Below, in pieces: positions 39,200 through 50,415 of a stretch of 64,000 nucleotides of DNA. Positions within the stretch are counted from its first letter, which is position 1. Each line of letters begins with the position of its first letter. The notes beneath the pieces were generated by a model, which saw only the letters and a program-made list of their open reading frames with translations, did not search any database and was not told the origin of the DNA. The stretch is from Scheffersomyces stipitis CBS 6054 (taxonomy: Eukaryota; Ascomycota; Pichiomycetes; Serinales; Debaryomycetaceae): positions 496,001 to 560,000 of the forward strand of contig NC_009068.1 in assembly GCF_000209165.1 (NCBI RefSeq), read 5' to 3'. The position numbers and the translations under genes are program-made.

Positions 39200-41449
39200 C
39201 TAGCTGGAGCCCGACACAACCAACTTCTGCAAGTGACCCATGAAAACTTGTAAAGAGACATCATCGGTCAACACAATGGCTCCGTTGTTAGTTGCAAATT
39301 CAGAGCTGTTGTATGTAATAGAAGGATTTAACTTGGAGTACAAGAATCTAGCTTGCGAACCACCCTCTTCAGTGTCGATAAATCTAGGCAATGGGTAACG
39401 ATCAACCAACAATTCGGCGGCCTCTTGCTTTGGCTCCTCAAGTAATAACTTGAAGTTTTCGTACTCCGGTTGGTTTTGGTAGCCGGCTTTTCTCCATTGA
39501 GCAATAGTTTTACCATGGAAAATCAAGATGTGGAAGAAAGTATCCAACAACAAGATCTTGTCGTCTTTAATGGAGACAGAATCCAACAACACAGCTTCTG
39601 GTTCTGAATCCAATGAGAAGGAAGTCAACGTAGGCTGGATCATGATCAACGAGTTGTTAGTGTCTTCAGTTAATAATACGTGTCTATAGAATGCTGTTTC
39701 ATCAGGAGAGTTGTTGAAGACCTGCAAGAACTGAGATCTTCGTAAATAATAGATGAATTGTGGATATAATTGGAATTGTGGTCCGAGTCTGAACGATTCC
39801 TCTTGATCTTTTCTATAGTCCGCAAACTTTTGACACAATCTGATCAACATACGGTCGATCCATCTCAAAACATCTGCGCCGTCATCTTGCTCAGACTTGA
39901 ACAATGTGACTCTAGACATCAAGACAGCAGCGGCCTCCTGATCGAAAGAGTTAGTCAAGGTTTGCTCATCACTGGTTAAAAAGTTGGAAACGGTCGTGAC
40001 TCTAATTCTGTAGGTACCAGATGCATGTTGGTAGTGGGTGATGAATTGAGTGTAGCTCTGTGCGTTTTGAGGCAACAGTTGAGTATTGACCACATCAAAG
40101 AACACAGCATAACTGTGTTGAGGAGAAACAGAACACAATCTGTACTGCGAGGTTCCACCGATACCAAGTTCGTTTTCAGAAACGTTCTGTGTCTTGACGT
40201 TCATGGACGAAGCGTGGCCAATAAGTCCACTGATCTTCAACTCCTTCGAAGTTTTCACGTCGAAAGTACCATTGAAGCCCATCAACAAGTAGCCTTCGTG
40301 ATCCTTGTTGAACAATCTCAAAAACGACTGCTTGAAGATGGATGTGGTGAATGCATCAGACAACAACAATGTACCGCCGGTTAAGTTACACAAGTTCTTC
40401 ATTTCCAACATTCCGATCTGGTCGTAGCAGCCGGCAAAAATGTCGACGGTATGTGCGTTTTTGACCATCTTGGCAGCAATGGAGTCGTAGAACTTGACCG
40501 CCTTCTTGAAGTGCTTAGCGTTGTCCTTGTCGATGTCGGAGTGGGATCTGATAGGCTCCTTCAATTGGGGGCCAACTATCAAGCCCGGGCTCAAGGTGCC
40601 CGGTCCCGCGGAAAACAACATGATTCTGGCACCAAAGCCAGGGAACGTGGAGCCCAACAAGTTAGCAGCAACATTCAAAGCCGAACCGGTCGATCTGAGA
40701 GGTCTGTCGCCGTTGGCCACGGTCCAGGGGTCCTTACCTAAGTTCTCTAAAATGGAGGTCAACTGGAACTCTACGTCTTCTACAGGCAAAAAGAATCTTG
40801 TTAACGAATTAGCAAACTGAGGCAACTGGCCCTGAGGGGTCGATGTTGGCCTGTTCAACATGTCGCTGATCTGCTTCTCCGTATACTCCTTGTCGCCGCG
40901 GAAGATATAGGACTTACTGATTTTCTCTGAGCCCAAGTCGTGCACCTGAACCATGGTGCCGTATGTGATCAAACCGATCAAGGCATTGGGTGGTAACAAG
41001 CTCAATGAAACGATCAAAGTTTCTTTCAACGCAGCCAAGTTATCTTCATCCTGGCACAAATCGATCAACAAGAAGAAAATGGGTGGGTTCTGGACAGGTC
41101 TGGCCGTGATATACTCGATGGTAGAAGAGCCTGGCTGAAGCTCAAGAGGTAAGTTCTCCGGAGTAACACCCTGGTAATGAGCTGGCAATGGGTTTCGGTA
41201 TGAACACAAAGGACAACGCCAGAAGCCACTGGGATCGATTGTACAGTAAGGGTTCAAGATGCTTTTACAGTTCTGGTTGGAGCAGAAAATGGGATCGTAC
41301 ACGGCCACAGGCAAATCTTCTCTCTGCTTCAATGGAGTATAAATCACCCCAGTGGGAACTACAACTTTACCAGCTTCCACTTTGGTGGATGGAAGGGCAT
41401 TCCACGCAAAACGGATACCATTGATGTCCTCGGCCTCTTCGAAGTTCAT
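39200..41449 (-). CDS. SEC23: COPII inner-coat GTPase-activating subunit Sec23
   Basis: Sec23 pairs with Sec24 as the inner COPII coat at ER exit sites and activates Sar1 GTP hydrolysis. From the ATG at 41449 ([17 protein letters not shown]) the protein has 749 residues, close to yeast Sec23 (768) and sharing its start. An in-frame ATG at 41548 would add 33 residues that the family lacks. Domains in order: zinc finger with four Cys (about 57-82, ending RCPLC), trunk/vWA fold, beta-sandwich, helical region, and the gelsolin domain with the arginine finger in the [20 protein letters not shown] segment. Confidence 0.97.
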   Translation of the reverse strand: MNFEEAEDINGIRFAWNALPSTKVEAGKVVVPTGVIYTPLKQREDLPVAVYDPIFCSNQNCKSILNPYCTIDPSGFWRCPLCSYRNPLPAHYQGVTPENLPLELQPGSSTIEYITARPVQNPPIFFLLIDLCQDEDNLAALKETLIVSLSLLPPNALIGLITYGTMVQVHDLGSEKISKSYIFRGDKEYTEKQISDMLNRPTSTPQGQLPQFANSLTRFFLPVEDVEFQLTSILENLGKDPWTVANGDRPLRSTGSALNVAANLLGSTFPGFGARIMLFSAGPGTLSPGLIVGPQLKEPIRSHSDIDKDNAKHFKKAVKFYDSIAAKMVKNAHTVDIFAGCYDQIGMLEMKNLCNLTGGTLLLSDAFTTSIFKQSFLRLFNKDHEGYLLMGFNGTFDVKTSKELKISGLIGHASSMNVKTQNVSENELGIGGTSQYRLCSVSPQHSYAVFFDVVNTQLLPQNAQSYTQFITHYQHASGTYRIRVTTVSNFLTSDEQTLTNSFDQEAAAVLMSRVTLFKSEQDDGADVLRWIDRMLIRLCQKFADYRKDQEESFRLGPQFQLYPQFIYYLRRSQFLQVFNNSPDETAFYRHVLLTEDTNNSLIMIQPTLTSFSLDSEPEAVLLDSVSIKDDKILLLDTFFHILIFHGKTIAQWRKAGYQNQPEYENFKLLLEEPKQEAAELLVDRYPLPRFIDTEEGGSQARFLYSKLNPSITYNSSEFATNNGAIVLTDDVSLQVFMGHLQKLVVSGSS

Positions 41450-41564
41450 TTTGGTGCGTGGGAAATGGCAATAGAGATGGAAAAAGAAATCAGTCTCCAC
41501 GTCAATTTCCAGAGATTTTGTTGATGTTTCGATTTGAGGACAACTCATGAAAATTTAAGTGTTG

Positions 41565-41582
41565 CACGTGAGTGATCACGTG
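41565..41582. promoter_or_regulatory. Paired CACGTG boxes upstream of SEC23
   Basis: CACGTG is present at 41565-41570 and 41577-41582, exactly 12 bp apart, about 115-135 bp before the SEC23 ATG. Cbf1- or Pho4-type bHLH proteins bind this hexamer. Both boxes lie just beyond the alternative ATG at 41548. Confidence 0.6.
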
Positions 41583-43710
41583 TACACGAATGGAAATAAT
41601 ACAGAAGAAAGACAGTAATTAAAACTTGAAATGGGTAATGTGTCAATAGTAACTGTATCAAATAGAATGATATTAATGATAATTACTTGACCTACATGTT
41701 TTGGTTTCACAGAATGGTGTCATCTTTTTACTCTTCTTGATTGTCTTGGTTCCAGAGTGCGATTACAGAGTTCTGAAATGTTCAACATATGCTGTTACTA
41801 AATAGGAACTAACCTCTTACTAAATGCTAGTGAATACCTTTCGTTTTCTGCTAAATCCAATAAATTACTCAATTGAATGCTCATTTTATTCTAACATCAT
41901 TTACTCGGAAATCGAAAACATTATCTAACAGCAAACTCGACCACGTTGGCGCTACCATGTAAAATTCTGCCAATAGCTGCCGTTGGATATGTAAATTTCG
42001 ATAGTGTCAATTGAATAGCCTGAGATGCCCAATATAACCACACACGTGTATATACCGTGTAGCCCAGACTCCACGACTCCGTTATACTCCCATCTGATTT
42101 TCCATATTATGGGCGCTAAGTAAGTAAAACTTGCGGAAAAAGAATGTCGCCAAATCCTAATGTCGTAAAAAAAATATTATGTAAGAATCTGTCGCGTCTC
42201 TGGAATTGCACACAATTCCGATAGTCTGCTTCTATCTACATTTCATTCAATAAGGAGATTTCTTCCAGTTGCCTGAATTGACGGCCACGAGATAATCACT
42301 TACTCTGAATTCTTTATAGGAAATTTTAGTACGAAATCTTGAATTTCGACTTGTTACATTTTTGGCCATTTTCTGTAGCTTAGAATAATCTAGAAAGCAG
42401 GAAATACGATTCTCTATTAGAATAGTCTATCGAATCTCTTGGTATTAAGCATGATGATTGATACCATAACAAACTGATTCAGTAGCAGACGCTATAACTA
42501 GATGTTCATCTTTTTCTCTCTGTTTTTTTGTTGACATTCTTTGACAGTTTTGTTAGATATTCTTCCACAGCTTAAACTGACGTCTATATTCCTTAAAACA
42601 AATGATAGAACATGAGAAACTTGAAGGACAGATGCTGATGAATTTAGGATTTGCTCTTAGTCGATACCTTGAACATAAATATGCTGTTCTAGCTAATTCA
42701 TTCGGCGCTGTTGCTGTCTTAGAATTTATGAAGTCTTAAAATCTCTCTCTTTCAAGCCACTTAACTTTCAGATTTGTCGAACACATAGATTTCACTTTAA
42801 AGAACAATTGATAACAAATTAACCAATCAGAAATCCTCCTCTATTACAAGAATCATATTCAATTTGAATTAAAACACTGTTGGGCAATCTCCCCGAACGA
42901 CTCTTTGTATGATGGTCTCGCAAATTATTATTGGCACGTTTGCGAAGATCGCATACATAAAATATATAAAGAGCAGATTAACCTAAGTATTTTAGTGCTT
43001 TCGTAATTTTTAGACGCATTCAACCTTAATTTAAAAATTCAACAAATCCATGGTCTTATAGAATATTTGCCTACCTTTTCTTTTCAATAAAGAGTTTTGC
43101 CAGATAAATTCGATAGAGAACCTCTCTCATGATGATACTTTAAAAAAAACTCAGCAAACCCCTCTGCTACCAGGAAGAAACTATCCAAATTCAATTTATG
43201 CCGAGTTTTTCACAATGAGAACCACTGAATTCAACACCAACCAAAAGTTCTAGCTTTGACAGTTTCAATCACTTCAATAATGATTATTGAAGCAATCAGA
43301 TCTCCTTCAATTTATCTTCGAACAGATGTGCAAGGTCCACGGGGTCCTTAAACACAAAATGGTCTATGGAAGTAATCAAGTTGAAGAACCAATAGAAGAA
43401 ACGGCATTCATCTACGAAGAAACGACGGAAAGAGTTACAGATAAATTTAATCTACATTTATTCATATTGTTACAATCGTTGCCATTAAAATCGTTATACT
43501 AATATCGTCTAATATTGTTGTCATTAATATAGTTATTATAATTTCACATACCATCATTAGAATACATATTTACAGAAGCATGCACGTCCAGATGAATGGC
43601 GACTTTCCATCTAGGACGATAGAATTAATAGACTTGTATACTGTAAGATAATTTATTTGTAACAGAGAATAAAATCGGGACATACATCAATAAACGGATG
43701 GCTTCCGAAA
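41583..43710. other. 2.1-kb gap between SEC23 and PHO4
   Basis: AT-rich, without a credible open frame. One CACGTG lies at 42043-42048. A 167-bp segment bounded by TGTTG and CAACA (42878-43044) is superficially like a solo LTR but has no target-site duplication. I see nothing else. Confidence 0.5.
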
Positions 43711-45504
43711 TCAAGACTTATTTTTCAAAGTATCGATCTCTTGCAATAGAGCCCTGATGTACTTTGATGCCAATTCAACAGTTGTAGCTTTGGATGGAAT
43801 TGCCACTTCATCATGGTAGACCTGGGGAATTAAACTACCCAATTCCAGAACGGCCATATTCATTCTATTTCTTCTTCCTTGTTCAGCTAATTTATGAGAT
43901 GCTTTCTTGGTTGCTGGCTTTTCGCCACTTTTTTTGATAACAGGAATACCGTTGGAAGATTTTTCGTTGAGCAACTTGGGTGACGTCTCCGTACTCGACG
44001 AAGAAGACTTCGGAAGTATTTTGTTGGAAGTATTCGATGAAAATGATTTTCTACTAGATCTCGAAGATTTACGTGATAATCCGCCAGCGTTGGACGTCAT
44101 ATCAACCTCAATGTCATCAACATCTTCATGTTGACTGTGTTCAGCCAATCTTCCCATAGTGAAGCCCATCAATGGTGCATTACCTTGTCCACCATTAGAT
44201 GTATCTATTTTTTTACCTTGTGGAGGTAACATCGGAGTGGCACTGTTGCTATTGTCATTTGTGCTGGTTTCCATGCTTGACTCTGGTAATTCGTCAAATG
44301 CAGAAACGCTAGTGGCTGCTGGAGATGTGCGGAAATTACCAGAGCCATTTCTGGCCTTGATTGAAGGAGAATTTTTGTTTGGATGCATTATAGGAGTCCC
44401 GTGTGGTGTCCTTCTCTTGCTTCCGTTGTAGATAGTATGGGCATGGTGATCATCCACAGGTCCAGGTCCATATACAGAAGAAGAAGAACGACGTCTATCA
44501 TTTAGAGATGGTTGGGCGTTCAACGCTGGCGAAGTCAACGGCTCAAACGAGACTTGAACTGGAGGTTGCTGCGAGAAAGTGGAAGAAGAGGAGCCTCCGC
44601 CTGTGGTTGAGCCAGAAGAAGCATTTGGGGCCTTGTTAAGATTAACCTGTGAGTCCAAAGGAGTCACTGCTGGTGAAACTAACGGCGTAAATACAGCATC
44701 AGGCCTCACATGTTGCTGTGGGGCCTGTTGCGACTGGTGTTGAACCTGGAAATCGGATAGGTTTTTTGAGTTGTGTTTATGGTAAAAATGCTGGTTATTA
44801 TAGGATTTCTCGTTCTGGCCCGGCAAAATCGGTGAGACAAACGACTTTCGGTCAGGTTCTGCTGACAGCTTCTGGCTAGTAGCCAAGTTCTTGTTGGCTG
44901 CTAGCATGCTCGGCGTCTGAATGGGCAAATGCAGCGGAGGAAATGCCGACGATTCATGACTGGGGTCTGTGTCGAAGTTCAAGTCTTCCGGTATTATAAA
45001 GTTCATATTCTCAATTCCATACTCGTACAGTTGAGGTGGTGGAGGAATGTCGTGCGGATAGCCTGCAATTCCTGGAGCACCCTGTTGAGTAGAGCCAGAG
45101 CCTACAGTTCCAGAGCCCGAGTTGGGTGTATTGGCAATATTTGAGCTAGGAGTATTTTCCTGAGACTGGGAAGCCAGAGGGTGGTGATGGTGATGATGAT
45201 GGTGATGAGAGTGAGTTGCTACAGTGGCAGCCTCGTAGAGGTTCTGCTCTAATTGGTGAAGAAACAACTGCTCGGTGTCGGAGAAGTTGGACGGCGTTCC
45301 GCCTGATGGAAGAGGCCCCGGGCCCAGCATCTGGTGGTAATGGCTCGAAGGAGTCAGATGCGAATTAGAACCCGTTGCATCATGGTGTTGTTGCTGTTGG
45401 TGGTGCTGTTGTGCATCACCAAGCTCGTGGTAATACGGCGACTTTCCCGGCGTAGCCCCGCTATTGCTGGGGGAGAAAGTCGAGTTCCACACCGACAGCT
45501 CCAT
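43711..45504 (-). CDS. PHO4: bHLH phosphate-response transcription factor Pho4
   Basis: A 597-residue transcription factor whose last about 70 residues form a bHLH domain (ASHKLAEQGRRNRMN basic region, then LGSLIPQ, a loop with PSKATTVE and a second helix). This matches Pho4, which binds CACGTG and activates phosphate-starvation genes. The His-Lys, Glu and Arg residues that read CACGTG are in place. The rest is low-complexity, with Gln/His runs near 30-45, a His tract near 100-110 and several SP or TP sites that could be Pho85 targets. It is longer than S. cerevisiae Pho4 (312), as in Candida species. A 2.3-kb gene-free region lies upstream. Confidence 0.88.
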   Translation of the reverse strand: MELSVWNSTFSPSNSGATPGKSPYYHELGDAQQHHQQQQHHDATGSNSHLTPSSHYHQMLGPGPLPSGGTPSNFSDTEQLFLHQLEQNLYEAATVATHSHHHHHHHHHPLASQSQENTPSSNIANTPNSGSGTVGSGSTQQGAPGIAGYPHDIPPPPQLYEYGIENMNFIIPEDLNFDTDPSHESSAFPPLHLPIQTPSMLAANKNLATSQKLSAEPDRKSFVSPILPGQNEKSYNNQHFYHKHNSKNLSDFQVQHQSQQAPQQHVRPDAVFTPLVSPAVTPLDSQVNLNKAPNASSGSTTGGGSSSSTFSQQPPVQVSFEPLTSPALNAQPSLNDRRRSSSSVYGPGPVDDHHAHTIYNGSKRRTPHGTPIMHPNKNSPSIKARNGSGNFRTSPAATSVSAFDELPESSMETSTNDNSNSATPMLPPQGKKIDTSNGGQGNAPLMGFTMGRLAEHSQHEDVDDIEVDMTSNAGGLSRKSSRSSRKSFSSNTSNKILPKSSSSSTETSPKLLNEKSSNGIPVIKKSGEKPATKKASHKLAEQGRRNRMNMAVLELGSLIPQVYHDEVAIPSKATTVELASKYIRALLQEIDTLKNKS

Positions 45505-46405
45505 TTTTTAATTTACGTATGAGAGGTAATGTGAAAAGCAACAGCTAGTAGTACTATGAGTTACGAGCACTATTAGATATTGAAGGACAATAAGATACCA
45601 AGTTTTTTCGTAGTACTTAAGTCTTTCAAGTGCAATGAGCTTTTTCAGGTACTATGTTTCTGAAGTACTAGGTGCTTTTTTTGGACTGAGTGTAGTACAG
45701 TTCGGTAATTGACTAAAGTTCAACCTACTCGGACTATTGTACTGTGATGATTCTTAAATATGCTGTTATCCAGGGGCTGCTTAATACACTGGCGTGATGG
45801 TCAGTTCCTCAGCGATTGATGATAGGGCGTAAAATGAGTAGAACAATTAACACGGCTCGCAAGATGGCGTGAGCTGTAGCTTGATGAAACTGGCAGTATA
45901 AGATCTGAATTTATAGATAGATTTGATTAAATCTGAAAAGGCGTTATCTGAGGGGAATGCCTGATATCTGATTTGACTAGATAGCAATCTTCGGTGGTAG
46001 TAGTGACGGCTCAATCAGGTGGAAATGGCGATACTCTGATGATGTATCTGGTCGGTATATCTAATATCCGAGAGTAGATCCACGAGCTTCTACTGTCTGG
46101 GGCTGCTGACAAGTTTGGTACGGTAGCCGTGAGCACACAGGGATGGGCACTTTAAGCTGAGGACGTCAGAAAGGAAAAACGAGACAACGAATGGAAATGA
46201 AAAAACAATTTATGAATAAAAGATATCAGAATTTATAAATCTGACTTCACCACAGACGAAAAAAAATGTTACCAGACGTTTTTTTCCTTCAGACGACATT
46301 AATGCTTTTTGCCAGAAGTCTGAATCCGGTAACCCTTTGGTTACTATGATTAGCCTAACAGGTATTAATAACTAGTAAGGGCCCGCACCTGTAGATAGCG
46401 AGAGC

Positions 46406-46413
46406 CACGTGGG
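46406..46413. promoter_or_regulatory. High-affinity Pho4-type E-box
   Basis: CACGTGGG is the flanked E-box preferred by Pho4. It lies about 900 bp upstream of the PHO4 ATG, which suggests autoregulation. Cbf1 could also bind the core. Confidence 0.55.
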
Positions 46414-46447
46414 GTTTGGCTCAGTATCAGACGCGCCGCACCTCGGG

Positions 46448-46502
46448 CGACATCTGCTGTGACATTCTGACACTTGTCGTGACATTTTGCGCGACATCTG
46501 CG
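46448..46502. repeat. Cluster of GACAT motifs
   Basis: GCGACATCTGC occurs at 46448-46458 and 46492-46502, with GTGACATT at 46460-46467 and 46480-46487 between them. This GC-rich block stands out from its AT-rich surroundings and looks like a multi-site binding array. Confidence 0.6.
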
Positions 46503-47816
46503 CGGAATTAGATTGTTCTCTGTAAATAATAAGCACTTTATGGCGTATAATTATCTAAATATTTTAGAGAGATCCGATTAGAGTTGATTTGGAATAAAAT
46601 GTATGGGACAGAGCACAAGAGCAAAAACTCGTATGTAGAACTCAGAGCCCGTATCTTGTCCACTATTGGGCCATACCGGCTGTAGCATATCTGGTGAACA
46701 CAATACATTTGCACCCAAACGACCCTCTAGATCTTCCGCCTTGTTCTGATACGCAGATAGGAGACACAAGGCAAAAAATCCTACGGTTACAGTTATCTAA
46801 ATAATCGAGGCCAAAACTTGTCCATCACATGGCTACTAACACTTTCTTCCACAAGTTAAGTCGGATACATGAAATTCCTTCCCAGCGACAAACCATAAAT
46901 GCTAAATCACTAGACGGGATATTACCGCATCTTGCTGGTTTCCACATTCATTGTTAGTCCAAGCCCTGTCACACAAAAATGTTGGCCCGATGCCGTAGTT
47001 GCCATCCCAACTTGACTATCACCAGAATTGCACATTCACCTCCAACTCAATATCCCGATATTTGTACCTTCTATCCCTTGTCTTCGCCAATAAGAGCATA
47101 TTTACTCGTCTGAGTTGTAGCCCCTTCTGTTCATTGGGTATTAGTCTTTCCGTATATAAGTACCGCGAGATGAGTGAATTAATTTACAAATGGTGACACA
47201 TGCAATTTTTATCTCTCTGCTCAACCTGCCCATACTTTCGTTCTATCGCCAGCTCCATAGAATACTCTACACTTCCTGATGCAAAATCACCCCGTCTATT
47301 CTTGCCGAATCCCCCCGACTTAGTTCCACAGACTCACGTGATGGTTCACCCAAACAGGAAAGCCATCCGGAACCTCGTATTCGCCTCATCGGGCTACATG
47401 ATAATAAGCCACTATCTTGAGTCTTCAGATCTCTCTGTATTACTTTGCTATGTATTATATCGCGTTGCAGGTGTTCCTTTACTAGCAGAGCTAGCCTTAT
47501 ATACAAAAAAGGTGGTAACCGTCAACTGAAAAATCACCCAGTTACAACCAACGACTGAATTGTCAATTATTTCGCAATCATAAACCATCGTAGAACCAAC
47601 TGGTAGATAGTTCCATACCCCTGATTATATAATCACGATAAAACATAAGTACAAGACTTATAGGAACGCCCCCTAGGAATTGACTCTTGCATGTGCTATT
47701 AACCAGCAATGAAATATTTCAATATCAATTATCTTAATATCAGGTACTAATAATAATTTCAATCGTAATAATTCGTTTCTATCATTTTCATTTTCGTTCA
47801 AGTGTGTTTGCCGAGC

Positions 47817-49928
47817 TTACGCTTCGACGGGTATAGGGTCGTTGATGACATCTCTGGTTTCTGAGCTTTTCGGCGATTTTATCACGGTATTGCTTATACT
47901 CTTTTCCTTGTTGATGATCTCGCCCTTGACGATTTTTTCCATTTCTTCTCTAGTCAAAGTCTCGTACTCAAGCAACCCTTCAGCCAATCTCTTCAACTCT
48001 ACACGTTTGTCGCTCAACAACTTTCTGGTTCTGTTTTCAGACGTCACCAAGAAGTCGCGGACTTCGTTATCAGCCAAATTACGAATTTGAGACGACCACA
48101 GTTCCCAGTTGTCGCTCAACTTTACGGGACCTATGACGTCACTCATACCATAGGAAGTAACCATAGCTCGTGCGACGGACGTTGCATTTGCCAAATCGCT
48201 GGAACAACCACTGGTAACATTTTCTTTACCATTGATCATTTCTTCAGCAATTTTTCCTCCCATACAAACATCCAAGCGGGCAAAACACTCCTTCTTGCTC
48301 ATGTCGACCTTATCCATTTCTGGCAATTGGAAGGTGATACCCAAGGCACGACCACGAGGCAAGATTGTAGCTTTGTATAACGGAGTTGCACCCTTTGAAT
48401 ACATGGCCATAATGGCATGTCCAGCTTCATGGTAGGCTGTGTTGATTCTCGATTCTTCGGTGATAACCATCTTTTTCTTGGCTGCACCCATCAAGATCTT
48501 GTCTTTGGCCCATTCGAAATGGTTCATATCAACTGCAGGAGCCGACAATTGCGATGCGTGAACAGCGGCCTGGTTGACCAAGTTCATCAACTCAGCACCA
48601 CTCAATCCTGGAGTACCACGAGCAATAATAGAAGGATCTACGTCTTCAGCAGTTTCTACGTTTTGCATGTGGTGCTTCAAAATATCGATACGACCTCTCA
48701 CATCGGGCAAATCTACAATGACTTCCTTGTCAAAACGACCTGGTCTTGTCAAAGCTTTGTCCAAAGATTCAGGAAAATTGGTAGCGCCGATGATAATGAT
48801 TCCCAGAGTTTGTGAGAAACCGTCCAACTCCACCAACAACTGGTTCAAGGTCTGCTTGGCATAGGCCTGGTCCTTAGGATTACGCTTTCCGCCGATGGCG
48901 TCCAACTCATCTATGAAGATGATGGCTGGCGACTTTTCTCGAGCCTGAGAGAACAATTCTCTGATTCTCTTTGCTCCTACACCTACATACAACTCGTCAA
49001 ACTCTGAGCCCGACATGAAGAAAAACGGAACTCCAGCTTCTCCTGCAGTTGCACGAGCCAAAAGAGTCTTACCAGTACCTGGAGGGCCTGTCAAAAGGAC
49101 ACCCTTTGGCAATTTTCCACCCAATCCAGTAAACTTTGAGGGATCCTTCAAGAAGTCTACGATTTCCTCCAACTCGGCACGAGCCTCATCACAGCCCTGG
49201 ACATCCGAGAAGCGGACCGTAGACTGCGAGACGTCTACTGATTTGTCGCTCACTTCTGAGTTCTTGAAGATGGTACCGTTCTCTACCAAGTAGTTGAACG
49301 CATTGGTAGCGCCGTAAGTCATGAGTGCGACGGGAATCAACCATTTCATCCATTTGGAGAGGATGGTGAGGAGAGATTCAGAGACAATGACGTGGACAGG
49401 CTCGTAGCGGGAGCCAAAGCCATGGGGCAAGCCTGTAGCAACATTTCCCGCAGATGCAACATTCTGGGTAGCCAAACTACGAGCTACTTGTTCTGCTTTA
49501 CCTTTCTTTCCAATCTTGTTTAAGGCTTCAATGTAGATAGCAGTACACTCCGGAGAAGCCGCGATTCCAGGAGTCTCGTATCTCTGGATGACAATGTGTG
49601 GATAGTTATGCGCAAGGAGCAGACGGTAGAACTCAGCTTGTGCCGTAGTATTGTTCAAGTCAGAGTTGGCCATCTGTTCCTGAGACTGAAGAAGTGAAAC
49701 AGTCGTAGAAGAAACATTTCTAACGGAGTTGAGCGATTTTCTAGGAAATCTTGATGACTTGAGAGACGTCAATGATGGCGAAGACTTCCATGAGGATAAA
49801 GAAGATCTTGTGGAGAAGTTTTTCAAGTTTTTCAAGCTGTTCAAGTTTCTGAAGTTAGTCATGACTCTGGGGGCAAGAGATGTCCTGGCTGACGAGAGCA
49901 CCGGTGCCATTCTCAGGAGAGTATTCAT
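47817..49928 (-). CDS. YME1: Mitochondrial i-AAA protease Yme1
   Basis: A 703-residue ATP-dependent metalloprotease of the mitochondrial inner membrane facing the intermembrane space. It degrades unassembled or damaged proteins. An Arg/Ser-rich presequence (about 1-80) is followed by a membrane span near 205-225 (WLIPVALMTYGATNAF). The AAA module has Walker A GPPGTGKT starting at G281 and Walker B IIFIDELDA. The zinc site is HEAGH at 500-504. Yeast Yme1 has 747 residues. The first in-frame ATG is at 49928; the frame stays open upstream but offers only a TTG. It is divergent from the dysferlin-domain gene. Confidence 0.97.
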   Translation of the reverse strand: MNTLLRMAPVLSSARTSLAPRVMTNFRNLNSLKNLKNFSTRSSLSSWKSSPSLTSLKSSRFPRKSLNSVRNVSSTTVSLLQSQEQMANSDLNNTTAQAEFYRLLLAHNYPHIVIQRYETPGIAASPECTAIYIEALNKIGKKGKAEQVARSLATQNVASAGNVATGLPHGFGSRYEPVHVIVSESLLTILSKWMKWLIPVALMTYGATNAFNYLVENGTIFKNSEVSDKSVDVSQSTVRFSDVQGCDEARAELEEIVDFLKDPSKFTGLGGKLPKGVLLTGPPGTGKTLLARATAGEAGVPFFFMSGSEFDELYVGVGAKRIRELFSQAREKSPAIIFIDELDAIGGKRNPKDQAYAKQTLNQLLVELDGFSQTLGIIIIGATNFPESLDKALTRPGRFDKEVIVDLPDVRGRIDILKHHMQNVETAEDVDPSIIARGTPGLSGAELMNLVNQAAVHASQLSAPAVDMNHFEWAKDKILMGAAKKKMVITEESRINTAYHEAGHAIMAMYSKGATPLYKATILPRGRALGITFQLPEMDKVDMSKKECFARLDVCMGGKIAEEMINGKENVTSGCSSDLANATSVARAMVTSYGMSDVIGPVKLSDNWELWSSQIRNLADNEVRDFLVTSENRTRKLLSDKRVELKRLAEGLLEYETLTREEMEKIVKGEIINKEKSISNTVIKSPKSSETRDVINDPIPVEA

Positions 49929-50415
49929 TTTGTCGAAGCAAAACTTTTGAGCTAAAACAAACCGAGCCAACCGAAAAGAATATGAAACAGGAAACAGAAG
50001 TGGTTGAAAAGAAAGAAATCGAGTAATTTCCACTGAAAAAAGAAGTTGTTTTGTGGGCTTTGATAGCAACGGAAAAGAAAGGTTGATCGGCTTTGGTGAG
50101 CCACGACCTGCGAGAAGATTCTGCGGGAGATTGAGACGGTTAGTGTGGAGACGAGAGAAATAGTAGAATACTAGAAATGAAGATGTACTGGTAATTGTTA
50201 TATATTGCTAGTTGTGTAGTAGTAATCCCTGGAACGACTTTGCCAGAAAAGCGGATTGTTCTTTGAAAATTTATTGAAAATTTACGAAACGACTCCGCAG
50301 CCTTCGCTAGCGATTTTCGCACCCATAATTTCTGGATTTAATTTGTAGAGCTCCAATTGTCTATCTTCAAAAATAGATCAGATCTGTTTAGGCTTGATCT
50401 GGCAGATCTACTCCG
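49929..50415. other. Divergent promoter between YME1 and a dysferlin-domain gene
   Basis: 487 bp; I see no defined motif beyond purine/pyrimidine-rich stretches. Confidence 0.5.

Larger units (their letters stand above)
45505..47816. other. 2.3-kb region upstream of PHO4
   Basis: PHO4 and YME1 both read leftwards, so this gap holds the PHO4 promoter and the YME1 3' end. It includes CACGTGGG (46406-46413), a GACAT cluster (46448-46502), a GTAACC/GGTTAC inverted repeat (46329-46344) and another CACGTG (47335-47340). A 109-codon frame (47200-47529, plus strand) has no protein-like features that I recognise. Confidence 0.55.

Noticed and set aside
41450..41548. 33-residue N-terminal extension of SEC23
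   Set aside because: Yeast Sec23 starts at the equivalent of [11 protein letters not shown]; the extension lacks conserved features, and CACGTG boxes sit immediately upstream of it.
42878..43044. TGTTG...CAACA segment resembling a solo LTR
   Set aside because: Only 167 bp, the flanking 5-mers differ (AACAC versus AATCC), there is no primer-binding or polypurine tract, and no second copy was seen.
47200..47529. 109-codon ATG frame between PHO4 and YME1
   Set aside because: No recognisable domain, unremarkable composition for AT-rich DNA and no supporting context; kept only as intergenic.
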